Shown here: piece by piece, positions 8,137-16,358 of the stretch | Layout of the letters: the number at the start of each line of letters is the position of its first letter | How positions within the stretch are numbered: position 1 is the first letter of the stretch | Origin: an uncultured Clostridia bacterium | GTDB lineage: Bacteria; Bacillota; Clostridia; Christensenellales; CAG-138 | DNA length: 53,187 nucleotides | Assembly: GCA_905235205.1 (NCBI GenBank) | Contig: CAJOKM010000002.1 | Coordinates: forward strand, 1-53,187 | Direction: 5' to 3' | Made by a program: the position numbers and the translations under genes | Notes under the pieces: generated by a model | Told to the model about the DNA's origin: nothing | The model's input: only the letters and a program-made list of their open reading frames with translations | Database searches by the model: none

Positions 8137-9693
8137 ATGGAAACCAAAACTCTATCAAATCCGTCACTCGGGTCGGATCGGAACAGGATCTCATCCTTCG
8201 TTCGTGCGATTCTGACGCTTGTGACAGCCTATATGCTGACCTCAATTCTGTTCCGGATGCTCAGCGACCGGCGCTATTCGCTTGCTCTTATGATCGCCGT
8301 GTCCGCGCTGTTCCTTCTGACGCTCGTGTTTGCGTTGATTCACGGCGCGAGGCTTCGTGTGTCATCCGTGATTGCGCTTTTGCCCGGATGGAGCGCGGGC
8401 GCGTTTGCATGGCTCAACGGCGAACAGTTCTTTTCGCAGTATCTGTATCTGCATGTACTCGTTTTGTCCTATACGTTCTTTACGCTCTCCCTGTTCGGAA
8501 ACGAAAACAGAACGCTTTCGGGCGGACCGTTTTTGTTTGACGCGATCAAAGCGACGTTCGTTTATCCGTTCCTGTCGTTCGTTTCGATCTTCCTCTCTCT
8601 CTTTCAGTGGAAACGCAGTGCAAAGCGTTCCGGACGCGTCGTTCTGTTTACACTGATCGGCATTGCGGCTGCACTGCTTCTCGGGATCGCCGCGATTGCG
8701 CTTCTGTCGTTTGATCCGAGGTTTGCGGAGCTGGTTCGGATCGATTGGGACTGGGATCAGCTTCCGGAGACGATCGCAAAGGCGATCCTATGCGTTCCGC
8801 TTGCAGCGCTTCTGTTCGGAGCCTTTACCTCTTCCGAGCAAAAGAAGCTTCCGAACATGTCCACGCCCGAGACCGCCGCGAAAATCGGTACTCGCATGAA
8901 AAACGTTCACCCGGTCATTTTCCTGATCCCGACAGGCGTGCTCCTGGTCATTTACGGATTGTTCTTCTTCACGCAATGGGATGTGTACATGAGCGCGTTC
9001 TCCGGCGTTCTGCCTTCCTCCTACACAGCGGCGGAATATGCGCGCAGCGGATTTTTCGAACTGTGCGCCGTTGCGGCGATCAACGCGCTGCTCGGCATCG
9101 TTATGACGCTGTTTATGAACGAATCCTCCCGCGCCGCCGGGATCCTCAAGCGAATTGCAAACACGCTGCTCGCGCTCGCTACGCTGATCCTGATCGCGAC
9201 TGCGCTGTCCAAGATGGTCCTCTACATTCGCAGGTTCGACCTGACCGTTCTGCGGCTTCTCACATCGGTGATTCTCCTTCTCATCGGGATCGGATTCCTT
9301 GTTTCCGTGCTTTCGCAGTGGATCAGGAAGATCAAAACGGCGCCTGTGCTGATCGTAATCGTTGCCGCGCTGCTCCTTGCCGCGCCGTTTCTGAACGTAA
9401 ACGGACGGATCGCGCAGTACAACGTCGATGCGTATCTTGCGCGCGCGGAACAGAACATGCCTGATAATAAAATCGATATCTATTATCTCGATTATGACCT
9501 CGGGGATGCCGCGATCCCGGAAATGCTTCGTCTCTATCAGTCGGGCGCTTTTCAGCAGGAAAAGGAAAGGAAACTGCTTGAACTGCTTTCAGCGGATTAC
9601 ACGAGGCTGAGCGGGTATAAACCGCTTGACCACTCGCTGCAAAGCAAAAAAGCGCTGGACGCGCTGGAATCGATCAAAGATGATCTGAATTGA
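8137..9693 (+). CDS. DUF4173 (DUF4153-like) polytopic membrane protein
   Basis: A 518-residue protein with about a dozen hydrophobic segments between residues 20 and 430, then a soluble tail of about 85 residues. The segment AAEYARSGFFELCAVAAINA is characteristic of the DUF4153/DUF4173 family, as is NGRIAQYNVD after the last membrane helix. Function is not known. It is the last gene of the operon with the DUF2975 and XRE genes and is followed by a strong terminator. The SD GGAAAGG precedes the ATG. Confidence 0.78.
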   Translation: METKTLSNPSLGSDRNRISSFVRAILTLVTAYMLTSILFRMLSDRRYSLALMIAVSALFLLTLVFALIHGARLRVSSVIALLPGWSAGAFAWLNGEQFFSQYLYLHVLVLSYTFFTLSLFGNENRTLSGGPFLFDAIKATFVYPFLSFVSIFLSLFQWKRSAKRSGRVVLFTLIGIAAALLLGIAAIALLSFDPRFAELVRIDWDWDQLPETIAKAILCVPLAALLFGAFTSSEQKKLPNMSTPETAAKIGTRMKNVHPVIFLIPTGVLLVIYGLFFFTQWDVYMSAFSGVLPSSYTAAEYARSGFFELCAVAAINALLGIVMTLFMNESSRAAGILKRIANTLLALATLILIATALSKMVLYIRRFDLTVLRLLTSVILLLIGIGFLVSVLSQWIRKIKTAPVLIVIVAALLLAAPFLNVNGRIAQYNVDAYLARAEQNMPDNKIDIYYLDYDLGDAAIPEMLRLYQSGAFQQEKERKLLELLSADYTRLSGYKPLDHSLQSKKALDALESIKDDLN

Positions 9694-9699
9694 AAGAAG

Positions 9700-9725
9700 C
9701 GGGAGGTTTTCCTCCCGTTTCGTTT
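9700..9725 (+). terminator. Intrinsic terminator between convergent genes
   Basis: CGGGAGG-TTTT-CCTCCCG (9700-9717) followed by TTTCGTTT. It ends the plus-strand DUF4173 operon. On the other strand the same hairpin is followed by a moderately T-rich CTTCTTTC, so it may also stop the deaminase operon. Confidence 0.88.
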
Positions 9726-10221
9726 ATACTTTGGTTTCGTCCAGCTCGATCACAATGCGCTTACGGTTTGGGATCAGCTTTCTGAGTTTAACGCCTGCGG
9801 CAATGAACAGGCGCTTGGACGCGCGGTTCATCGGCGTATCGACGTACTTGTCGGACAGATACACGACCTCTCGAATCCCGCTCTGGATGATCGCTTTTGC
9901 ACACTCATTGCACGGAAACAGCGCCACGTAGATGCGGCAGCCGTTTAAGGACGCGCCCGCGTTATTGAGGATCGCGTTCAATTCCGCATGGCAGACATAC
10001 GGATACTTGGTATCGTACGGTTCACCGTCGCGGTCCCAGGGAAACTCGTCGTCGCTGCAGCCGACCGGAAAGCCGTTGTAGCCGACCGACATGATCTTAT
10101 TGCGGTCATTGACAATGCAGGCGCCGACCTGCGTGCTCGGGTCCTTGCTGCGATACGAAGACAGCAGCGCAATCCCCATAAAGTATTCGTCCCAGGACAG
10201 GTAATCGGTTCGTTTGTTCAT
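9724..10221 (-). CDS. comEB: dCMP deaminase (ComEB-like)
   Basis: A 165-residue cytidine/deoxycytidylate deaminase family protein converting dCMP to dUMP for thymidylate synthesis. Zinc-site residues are visible as HAE (78-80) and PCNEC with C104 and C107. It has its own SD (GGGAGGG) 15 bases after scpB and is the last gene of the M50-scpA-scpB operon. The length and the DPSTQVGA segment fit ComEB/dCMP deaminases rather than tRNA adenosine deaminases. Confidence 0.93.
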   Translation of the reverse strand: MNKRTDYLSWDEYFMGIALLSSYRSKDPSTQVGACIVNDRNKIMSVGYNGFPVGCSDDEFPWDRDGEPYDTKYPYVCHAELNAILNNAGASLNGCRIYVALFPCNECAKAIIQSGIREVVYLSDKYVDTPMNRASKRLFIAAGVKLRKLIPNRKRIVIELDETKV

Positions 10222-10236
10222 ACGTTTGCCCTCCCG

Positions 10237-10770
10237 TTAAACAGTCTCGATCTCTTGAGGTTCTTCCAGCGGAAGCGCCGGCAGCTCCGAAAGGTTGTGT
10301 AATCCGAACTTATGCAAAAACGTATCGGTCGTCGCGTACAGCATGGGCTTTCCGATCACGTCCTTTCTGCCGACGGCACAGATCAGTCCGAGCTTTTGCA
10401 GCTGTCCCACCGCATACTCACAGCGCACGCCGCGGACCGTTTCGATCTCGGCGCGCGTCACCGGCTGCTTATACGCAACGACCGCGAGCGTTTCCAGAAG
10501 CGATTGCGACACCGTTTTTTGTTGCTCCGGCTGCAGCAGCGATTCAACATACGCGACATACGCGCGATTGGACACAAGCTGAACGGTATCGTCCGTCGTA
10601 AGCAGGCAGATCCCGCGTTCCTCGTCGCGGTACGCCGTTTCCATCTCATACAGAAGGGTTTTGGTCGACGCTTCGTCCTGTTCCAGTACGCGTGCGATCT
10701 CAGTGATCAGCACCGGTTCGCCCGCAACGAACAGCAGACATTCCACGATCGACTCCAGTTTTCGATCCAT
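10237..10770 (-). CDS. scpB: Segregation and condensation protein B
   Basis: A 177-residue ScpB, the kite subunit of the SMC-ScpAB condensin that organises the chromosome. It is made of two winged-helix domains; typical segments are IVECLLFVAGEPV near the N-terminus and LETLAVVAYKQPVTRAEIE in the second domain, followed by RGV. The start overlaps the last base of scpA, so the two subunits are translationally coupled. Confidence 0.96.
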   Translation of the reverse strand: MDRKLESIVECLLFVAGEPVLITEIARVLEQDEASTKTLLYEMETAYRDEERGICLLTTDDTVQLVSNRAYVAYVESLLQPEQQKTVSQSLLETLAVVAYKQPVTRAEIETVRGVRCEYAVGQLQKLGLICAVGRKDVIGKPMLYATTDTFLHKFGLHNLSELPALPLEEPQEIETV

Positions 10771-11540
10771 CAGTCCTCCACCTCATCCATGTATACCGTT
10801 TCCCGATCGTTGTCGGAAAGATTCTTTGCGCGAATGTAGATCGGCGCGAAGGTAGCGCCCTGTGTAATACGCACTTCTCCGCGCGCCAAAAGCTCTAAAA
10901 GCGCCATAAACGTCACGATGCGCTCCATACGCGAGCTCGTTTCGGTAAACAGCTCGTCAAACCGCACACGTCCGCCGGTCAGTCTTGTACGCAATACGAC
11001 AACGCGGTCGCGAACCGTATAGGTATCGGGGCGCACATTGTGCAGGGATTCGTCCTTCTGCTCGTCCGGTTCCTCTTCGCGGTTCAGAATCGACAGAAAC
11101 GCCGCGTACAGACTATCGAGCGTCGCGTTGCTGATATCGACCTTCTGCGGCGGCAGGATCACATCCTCCGGAAGCCGCGTAAACGCTTTCTTTGCTTCCT
11201 CAAACCGCGCATGCAGGTCTTCGCCGGCCGTTTTGAACGCTTTATATTCCCGCAGTTGTCTCAACAGCTGTTCCTGCGGGTCCTCCTCGTCCTCTGTTTC
11301 GACCGGCGGACGCGGCAGAAGGCTCCTTGACTTGATCAGAAGAAGCTGAGCCGCAACCGTCAGAAACGAGCTTGCGCGGTCCATATCGAGTTCACTTAGA
11401 TCGTCCATCAGCGCAAGATACTGCGACGTAATCTCCGAAACGAAGATGTCCTCGATATTCAGCTCCGCCTTTTCGATCAGGTGCAGCAGCAGGTCAAGCG
11501 GACCTTCAAATTGCGACAACGATACGCGGTATTCTTCCAT
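10770..11540 (-). CDS. scpA: Segregation and condensation protein A
   Basis: The kleisin subunit of the SMC complex, 256 residues from the ATG at 11538-11540. The N-terminus FEGPLDLLLHLIEKAEL is the ScpA signature; an acidic linker (residues 85-95) and a C-terminal winged helix that binds the SMC head follow. The start lies one base after the stop of the M50 protease gene and the stop overlaps scpB. A TTG further upstream is in frame but lies within the previous gene and lacks family support. Confidence 0.95.
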   Translation of the reverse strand: MEEYRVSLSQFEGPLDLLLHLIEKAELNIEDIFVSEITSQYLALMDDLSELDMDRASSFLTVAAQLLLIKSRSLLPRPPVETEDEEDPQEQLLRQLREYKAFKTAGEDLHARFEEAKKAFTRLPEDVILPPQKVDISNATLDSLYAAFLSILNREEEPDEQKDESLHNVRPDTYTVRDRVVVLRTRLTGGRVRFDELFTETSSRMERIVTFMALLELLARGEVRITQGATFAPIYIRAKNLSDNDRETVYMDEVED

Positions 11541-11541
11541 A

Positions 11542-12222
11542 TCAGACCAGCAGCAGGACAAGCTGCGAAAGCTTCAGAAGGATCCAGTTGATAACATACG
11601 AGACCGGATTCAGCCACATAATTAAAAACATAAATCCGATCAAAAGATAGACGCCGTATCTGCGAAGAAACAGGAACACCTTCATGGGCAGGCGCCTGGC
11701 AAACAGCAATTCGAAGATATGGTATCCGTCCAGCGGATAGATCGGAAGCAGATTGAACAGGAACAGCGTCACATTGAGGGAAATCCCGTAAATCAGGATG
11801 TTCCATAAAACATCGCTTGAAAGCCAGGAATAGGTATAGTGGAACTGCATCCACGAAAAGAGAATAAACAGCGCGCTGAACACAAGTACAAGCACAAGGT
11901 TCATAAACACGCCGGCAAGCGATACGATCGCTTCGCCTCTTTTATAATTGCGATAATTGCGCGAATTGACCGGAACGGGTTTCGCATATCCGAACCCGGC
12001 CAACAGGATCATAAGCGTTCCGATCGGATCGAGATGCGCAAACGGATTTAAGGTCATCCTCCCGAGATTGCGGGCCGTATCGTCACCGCATTTGTGCGCG
12101 GCAAAAGCATGTCCCCACTCATGCAGCGTTAAACTCAGGAGCATGACCGGAATCATGCAGGCCAGAAGCTTCAGCGTTCCGACCGGATCGGTAAATAAAG
12201 ATCTGAGATTCCAAATAATCAT
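11542..12222 (-). CDS. Site-2 protease family (M50) membrane metalloprotease
   Basis: A 226-residue multi-pass membrane protein with the zinc motif HEWGH (H34, E35, H38) in one helix and the third ligand region LLPIYPLDGYHIF near residue 160, plus the NPFAHLDP loop. This is the compact YwhC/rhomboid-like S2P group often encoded upstream of scpA in Firmicutes; its substrate is unknown. It heads the operon with scpA, scpB and the dCMP deaminase. The start ATG lies six bases after a TATAAT box, with no Shine-Dalgarno sequence. Confidence 0.92.
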   Translation of the reverse strand: MIIWNLRSLFTDPVGTLKLLACMIPVMLLSLTLHEWGHAFAAHKCGDDTARNLGRMTLNPFAHLDPIGTLMILLAGFGYAKPVPVNSRNYRNYKRGEAIVSLAGVFMNLVLVLVFSALFILFSWMQFHYTYSWLSSDVLWNILIYGISLNVTLFLFNLLPIYPLDGYHIFELLFARRLPMKVFLFLRRYGVYLLIGFMFLIMWLNPVSYVINWILLKLSQLVLLLV

Positions 12223-12228
12223 AGATGT

Positions 12229-12257
12229 ATTATAAACGAAAACACGGGGCATTGCAA
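12229..12257 (-). promoter_or_regulatory. Sigma-A promoter abutting the M50-scpAB operon start codon
   Basis: Minus strand: TTGCAA (12252-12257), 17-base spacer, TATAAT (12229-12234), then ACATCT and the ATG at 12222. The predicted transcription start is the A of the ATG. The -35 box overlaps the terminator hairpin of the upstream gene. Confidence 0.75.
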
Positions 12258-12269
12258 GAGCAATTCCCC
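12246..12269 (-). terminator. Terminator of the DacB-like gene
   Basis: Minus strand hairpin with arms GGGGAATTGC and GCAATGCCCC (one mismatch), loop TCTT, followed by the T-rich GTGTTTTCGTTT. It lies 27 bases after the stop of the DacB-like gene and shares sequence with the -35 box of the next operon. Confidence 0.65.
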
Positions 12270-12296
12270 GCAGGAAGATGGAATCGGTTTGAACGT

Positions 12297-13421
12297 TCAG
12301 TCGCTCAAAAAGCCTTGAAGCACGCGCATCAGAACGGATCGGAAATCCGAAGAAACGATCGCGCGATCGGGATACAGCGCAAGCTGTGAAAGTACAGACC
12401 CGTCCTTTGCATAGAACGTTGCCATGCCGACCGAAAACTCCGGATCGAGCGGCGGAACGAGCGCGTCCGGGAGATCAAACTGTACGTCCGGTTCGCCGTC
12501 GCTCTTCTTCAGAAGCAGCGTTACGGATTCCTTTGCAAACAGATCGACCGTCTCCCCGTCCGTACCGGCAACAGGCCATTGCGATATGACAGGCTCGCCG
12601 GGCTCTGCAAGCGTGACCGTTTTATAGTTTGCAAACGCTTCTTCGAGAAGTTTTGACGCCGTATCCGATCTGCTTTTGCTGTTCGGCGCGCCGAGGATCG
12701 CGCACAAAAAGGTCGTGTCGCCGCGTTTACAGGCAAACAGTCCGCAGTATCCGTCCGTCTTCGAGCTGCCGGTGAACAGTCCGACACAGCCGGACAGCGT
12801 CGAAAGCAGTTTGTTTGCGCTTGCGAGCTCCGTTTCGCGCCCGTCTGCATGATGCAGGATCGCATACTTTTCCGCGCAATACGATCGGAAGGTTTCGCTG
12901 TTCATGGCACATTCGGAAAGCAGGATCAGTTCCCTGCACGAGAACGTATCCTCCGTTCCGAGACACCCGGACAGCGTTTTCTCAATGCCGAGTTTATGCA
13001 GCATCAGCGTAATGTTCTGCAAGAACACCTCTTCCGAGCCGAACGCATGTTCCATCAGCGCCCAGATCGCGTCACCGGCGGAGATCATGACCGCGGCTCG
13101 AATCAGTTCCGTTGCCGGGATCGTCTCGTTTGCCTGCAAAAACGCCGTCGGTCCGTTGATCTTTGCCGCGCTTTGGCTGACCGAAACGGCAGCGTTACGG
13201 TCGATCAAATCACTGTCAAACGCATTGCACAGCGTCAGCACCGCCGGAAGCTTCGACAGCCCCGCAACATGCAGCAAATCGTCGGCGTTCTGTTCCGTAA
13301 CAGAAACCGTTGATCCGAGCGGCATAACGCAGTACGCTTTCACATCCTGATCCGCAAACGTGACCGTAGTGCGCAACAAAAGAAGAACCGCCGTCAAAAA
13401 CAATACAATTCGTCTACGCAT
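12297..13421 (-). CDS. DacB-like serine peptidase S11 homologue with altered catalytic motifs
   Basis: A 374-residue exported protein (signal peptide about residues 1-23) that aligns over its length with D-alanyl-D-alanine carboxypeptidases, including the C-terminal beta-rich domain. The three active-site motifs are changed: SxxK appears as AGLSK (53-57) with Gly in place of the nucleophile, SxN as SAG (114-116), and KTG as FTG (216-218). Two intact paralogues at 44.5-47.4 kb in this same window show all three motifs, which makes the comparison direct. Its location just upstream of the M50-scpAB operon resembles the dacB position near scpAB in Bacillus. By inference it no longer hydrolyses peptidoglycan and may bind it or regulate. 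Confidence 0.75.
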   Translation of the reverse strand: MRRRIVLFLTAVLLLLRTTVTFADQDVKAYCVMPLGSTVSVTEQNADDLLHVAGLSKLPAVLTLCNAFDSDLIDRNAAVSVSQSAAKINGPTAFLQANETIPATELIRAAVMISAGDAIWALMEHAFGSEEVFLQNITLMLHKLGIEKTLSGCLGTEDTFSCRELILLSECAMNSETFRSYCAEKYAILHHADGRETELASANKLLSTLSGCVGLFTGSSKTDGYCGLFACKRGDTTFLCAILGAPNSKSRSDTASKLLEEAFANYKTVTLAEPGEPVISQWPVAGTDGETVDLFAKESVTLLLKKSDGEPDVQFDLPDALVPPLDPEFSVGMATFYAKDGSVLSQLALYPDRAIVSSDFRSVLMRVLQGFLSD

Positions 13422-13443
13422 GGTTTATCCTCCCCTATAAACC
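13422..13443 (-). promoter_or_regulatory. Hairpin presenting the SD of the DacB-like gene in its loop
   Basis: Minus strand GGTTTAT, then AGGGGAGG, then ATAAACC immediately before the ATG: a perfect 7-bp stem with the complete Shine-Dalgarno sequence as the loop. It could influence ribosome access; no promoter is clear upstream. Confidence 0.5.
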
Positions 13444-13459
13444 CTATGCGGAAGCATAT

Positions 13460-13486
13460 AAAAAAGACGTCGATCCAAGACGTCTT
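13460..13486 (-). terminator. Intrinsic terminator of the murB operon
   Basis: Minus strand AAGACGTC-TTGGATC-GACGTCTT stem-loop (13464-13486) followed by a T run down to 13460. It lies six bases after the stop of the last gene of the seven-gene murB operon. Confidence 0.88.
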
Positions 13487-13491
13487 GCCGA

Positions 13492-14604
13492 TCATGTTCC
13501 TTTCTGCGCAAAATACTGATACAACGTACACGGCATACCGCCGTTGGACAGCTTGCGGCGTTTATCCGCCGTACGCCCGTAGATCGACTCGAACTCGCGC
13601 GACGCGGTGATGACGTTGATCTGCCAACCGGGCATGCGATCGAACACGATGCGCATCTCACGGTACAGCTTCTTCACCTCCCCCGGCGAAAGCAGCCGTT
13701 CGCCGTACGGCGGATTGCAGATAAGAACACCGTTCTTCAGACCGGTTGAAAGATCCCGCACCGGCTGAACGCGCCAGTCGAGCATCACGCCCGCCTTCTT
13801 CGCATGCTTTTTACAAAGATCGATGCAGTGCGGATCGATGTCACAGCCGAGGATTTCAAGCCGGTCGCTGCGCCGCACGTCGTCCGCTTCCTCGCGCGCC
13901 AGCCGAAACACGGACGGATCGACAAACTTCCACTGCTCCGCAGCAAACGATCGGTTGCGTGACGGAGCGATATTATTAGCGATCATCGCAGCTTCGATCG
14001 GGATGGTTCCCGAGCCGCACATCGGATCGATCAGAGGCGTATCCGGAAAGAAGCGCGACAGATAGATCAGTCCGGCGCCGAGCGTTTCGGAAAGCGGCGC
14101 CGCAACGTTGTACGTTCGATACCCGCGTCTCGAAAGTCCCGCGCCGCAGCAGTCCAGCGCAAGCGTGACCTCGTCGCGCAGAATTCCGACTTCAATGATG
14201 ACTTCCTCGCCCGTTTCCGGGATTCTCGTCACGCGATACGCCGATTTCAGCGATTCCACGATCGCCTTTTTCACGATGCTCTGACAGTCCGAGACCGAAA
14301 ACAGCGTGCTTTTCGCGCTCTTGCCGTTGACGTGGATGCGCGAGCTCGGCATGAGGTATCTGTTCCACGGGAGCGCTTTGGTCTGTTCAAACAGCGCGTC
14401 AAACGTGTCTGCGCGAAACGTGCCGACCGGCATCAGAACACGTTCGGCGGTCCGAAGCCACAAAAGCGCTTTCGCCATTTCCGCGTATCCGCCCCGGAAC
14501 CTGACGCGCGCGTCAAGCGTTTCGGTATCCGCGATGCCGAGCTTATGCAGTTGAAACGCCACGGTCGATTCAAGACCGATCTTGGCTGTTGCAAGAAATT
14601 CCAT
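13492..14604 (-). CDS. THUMP-domain class I methyltransferase (RlmL/YpsC-type, probable 23S rRNA m2G)
   Basis: A 370-residue protein: an N-terminal ferredoxin-like/THUMP RNA-binding part (1-160) and a Rossmann methyltransferase domain. Motif I is DPMCGSGTIPIEAA, and the catalytic NPPY motif appears as CNPPYGERL, which points to N2-guanine methylation of RNA. This matches the YpsC/RlmL N-terminal module found in Firmicutes. The start is the ATG five bases after GAGGAG. Last gene of the murB operon, two bases after the TPR gene. Confidence 0.9.
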   Translation of the reverse strand: MEFLATAKIGLESTVAFQLHKLGIADTETLDARVRFRGGYAEMAKALLWLRTAERVLMPVGTFRADTFDALFEQTKALPWNRYLMPSSRIHVNGKSAKSTLFSVSDCQSIVKKAIVESLKSAYRVTRIPETGEEVIIEVGILRDEVTLALDCCGAGLSRRGYRTYNVAAPLSETLGAGLIYLSRFFPDTPLIDPMCGSGTIPIEAAMIANNIAPSRNRSFAAEQWKFVDPSVFRLAREEADDVRRSDRLEILGCDIDPHCIDLCKKHAKKAGVMLDWRVQPVRDLSTGLKNGVLICNPPYGERLLSPGEVKKLYREMRIVFDRMPGWQINVITASREFESIYGRTADKRRKLSNGGMPCTLYQYFAQKGT

Positions 14605-14606
14605 AC

Positions 14607-16358
14607 TCACTCCTCGCTCTCCCTGTGTAAAGACAGAAAGATGCGCTTTAACGCGTTCTCCAGTCTGCGTTCCGACACGCCCATGGAATTGCAGATGATT
14701 TCGGGCGTAATGCTTGTGTCGTTGAGCGCGCCGAGGCCCATCAGGATAAACGCCGCCGCCATGGCGTCCTCCTGCGGTTTGCTTAAGTGCGGATATCTTG
14801 CTCCCGCAAACGATGCAAGATAGAAGTAGAAAATCCGCATGGACACCTCCGGAAGGCGCGTCGGAACTTCGACCTTTGCGTAGCGAAGGTCGGAGTGCAG
14901 GATCTCTTCAAAGGTCATGATCTGGTGCGAGATGCTTTCGTAGCTGATCGGCAAGTTTTCCGGCACCATCAGCGGCCGCGCGACGCCGTACTGCCACGCA
15001 CCCTGATAATACAGCGAAAACGGCGGCTTTGCATCCATACTGAGCAGCAGCCCGAACACGAACTGCTTGTCCTCGTCCGTCTGGTCAAACCGCAGCAGAA
15101 ACGTCCTTAACGCACGTTCCGCCTCGTTTGCGTCAAGCATCGACAGCATCTTTGCCGCGCCGCGGATCGACGGCGAGAGCGGACTGTACAGCGCCCACAA
15201 AAGGATGCTGCGAAACTCCGGATCGTTGTTCCATGTCTGTTTCAGCGCTTCCGGTCCGCCGGTTGCAACATCGCGGATCCGGCGCTGGCGCAGGACCGCT
15301 TCGCGAATCGGAACGTCATAGTTGATCGTCCAGTCACGCAAAAACTCGGCTTCGGAATCTTCCATCAAATGTTTTTTATAGTATGCGGCGACCGAGTCGT
15401 TCCCGTCGCGCAGGGACAGGTCCTCATAGATCTCCTCCGCCTCGCGCTTGCGTCCGTTCGAATAATAGCAGAACGCAAGCTGATGCAGCATTTCCCGATC
15501 GAACGGCAGCGACTCGCGCAGAAGCTCGAGCGCGGTCTGCGCGCGATCGATCTCTCCGATCTCGATCAGGATCGGCGCGGCATACCCGAGTTCCTCCGGG
15601 GAACACTCTTCGTCGATGATGATCTTTTTCGACTGTTCTCTCGCTTCACGGGTCTGCTTCTGAACCTGATAGATCAGCGCCATCAGCGCGTTGCCGCGCA
15701 CGCTTTTGCTGTTGCGCTTGAACAGATTAAACAGGCGCTTCTTAGCCTCGTCATACTCACGCATCGAGAACAGCATCATGGCGATCTCCATGTCAAGCAT
15801 TTCACTGTTCTGATACTTTTCGCTTGCCGCAAGCAGGATTCGAAGTCCCGAATCGTCGTCGGATGAAAAATGCTTCGCCTTGGCAAAGTGGATCATATCG
15901 AGCAGTTCGATGTGCTCGTCCTGCATCAGTCCGATCTGCGCTTCCAGTTCCGGTTCATCGTCAATGAGCTCGATCATTTCCCTCGCGCGGTCGACGTACG
16001 CACCGGTCGGATCGCGTTCGATACAGATGCGCGCGCACTGCTTTGCCGCAAAAAACTCTTCAAGTCCCATGAAGTTCGACGCAATGCCGAACAAAAGCTC
16101 CGACGGCGCGGCCTCAACCCCTCCGAGCGACACAAGCAGCACCGCGAGGCTCTCCTCAAACTGATGCATCTGGTGCAGCGCTTCCGCGAACGCCAGAACA
16201 TATTCCATCCGATCCGGTTCCATGCCGTACGCTTTTCTTAGGAACTGTTCGGCTCTTAGAAGGTTGTCCTCTCCGAGATATTTATTTCCGCGCTGATAGT
16301 AAAACTCGGCGCTTTGCTGAAACGGTACAACGACGCCCGTTTCTTCATCATGCTTCAT
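14607..16358 (-). CDS. Tetratricopeptide-repeat protein, function unknown
   Basis: A 583-residue soluble protein. Residues 15-310 are a series of TPR-like helix pairs, for example YYQRGNKYLGEDNLLRAEQFLRKAY and the later AFCYYSNGRKREAEEIYEDL; the C-terminal 250 residues are helical and end in a segment resembling a small DNA-binding-like helical bundle (ITPEIICNSMGVSERRLENALKRI). No enzymatic motif or signal peptide is seen. The start, preceded by GGAGG, overlaps the end of hslO by 11 bases. Its place in this operon suggests a housekeeping scaffold role, but this is inference. Confidence 0.8.
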   Translation of the reverse strand: MKHDEETGVVVPFQQSAEFYYQRGNKYLGEDNLLRAEQFLRKAYGMEPDRMEYVLAFAEALHQMHQFEESLAVLLVSLGGVEAAPSELLFGIASNFMGLEEFFAAKQCARICIERDPTGAYVDRAREMIELIDDEPELEAQIGLMQDEHIELLDMIHFAKAKHFSSDDDSGLRILLAASEKYQNSEMLDMEIAMMLFSMREYDEAKKRLFNLFKRNSKSVRGNALMALIYQVQKQTREAREQSKKIIIDEECSPEELGYAAPILIEIGEIDRAQTALELLRESLPFDREMLHQLAFCYYSNGRKREAEEIYEDLSLRDGNDSVAAYYKKHLMEDSEAEFLRDWTINYDVPIREAVLRQRRIRDVATGGPEALKQTWNNDPEFRSILLWALYSPLSPSIRGAAKMLSMLDANEAERALRTFLLRFDQTDEDKQFVFGLLLSMDAKPPFSLYYQGAWQYGVARPLMVPENLPISYESISHQIMTFEEILHSDLRYAKVEVPTRLPEVSMRIFYFYLASFAGARYPHLSKPQEDAMAAAFILMGLGALNDTSITPEIICNSMGVSERRLENALKRIFLSLHRESEE

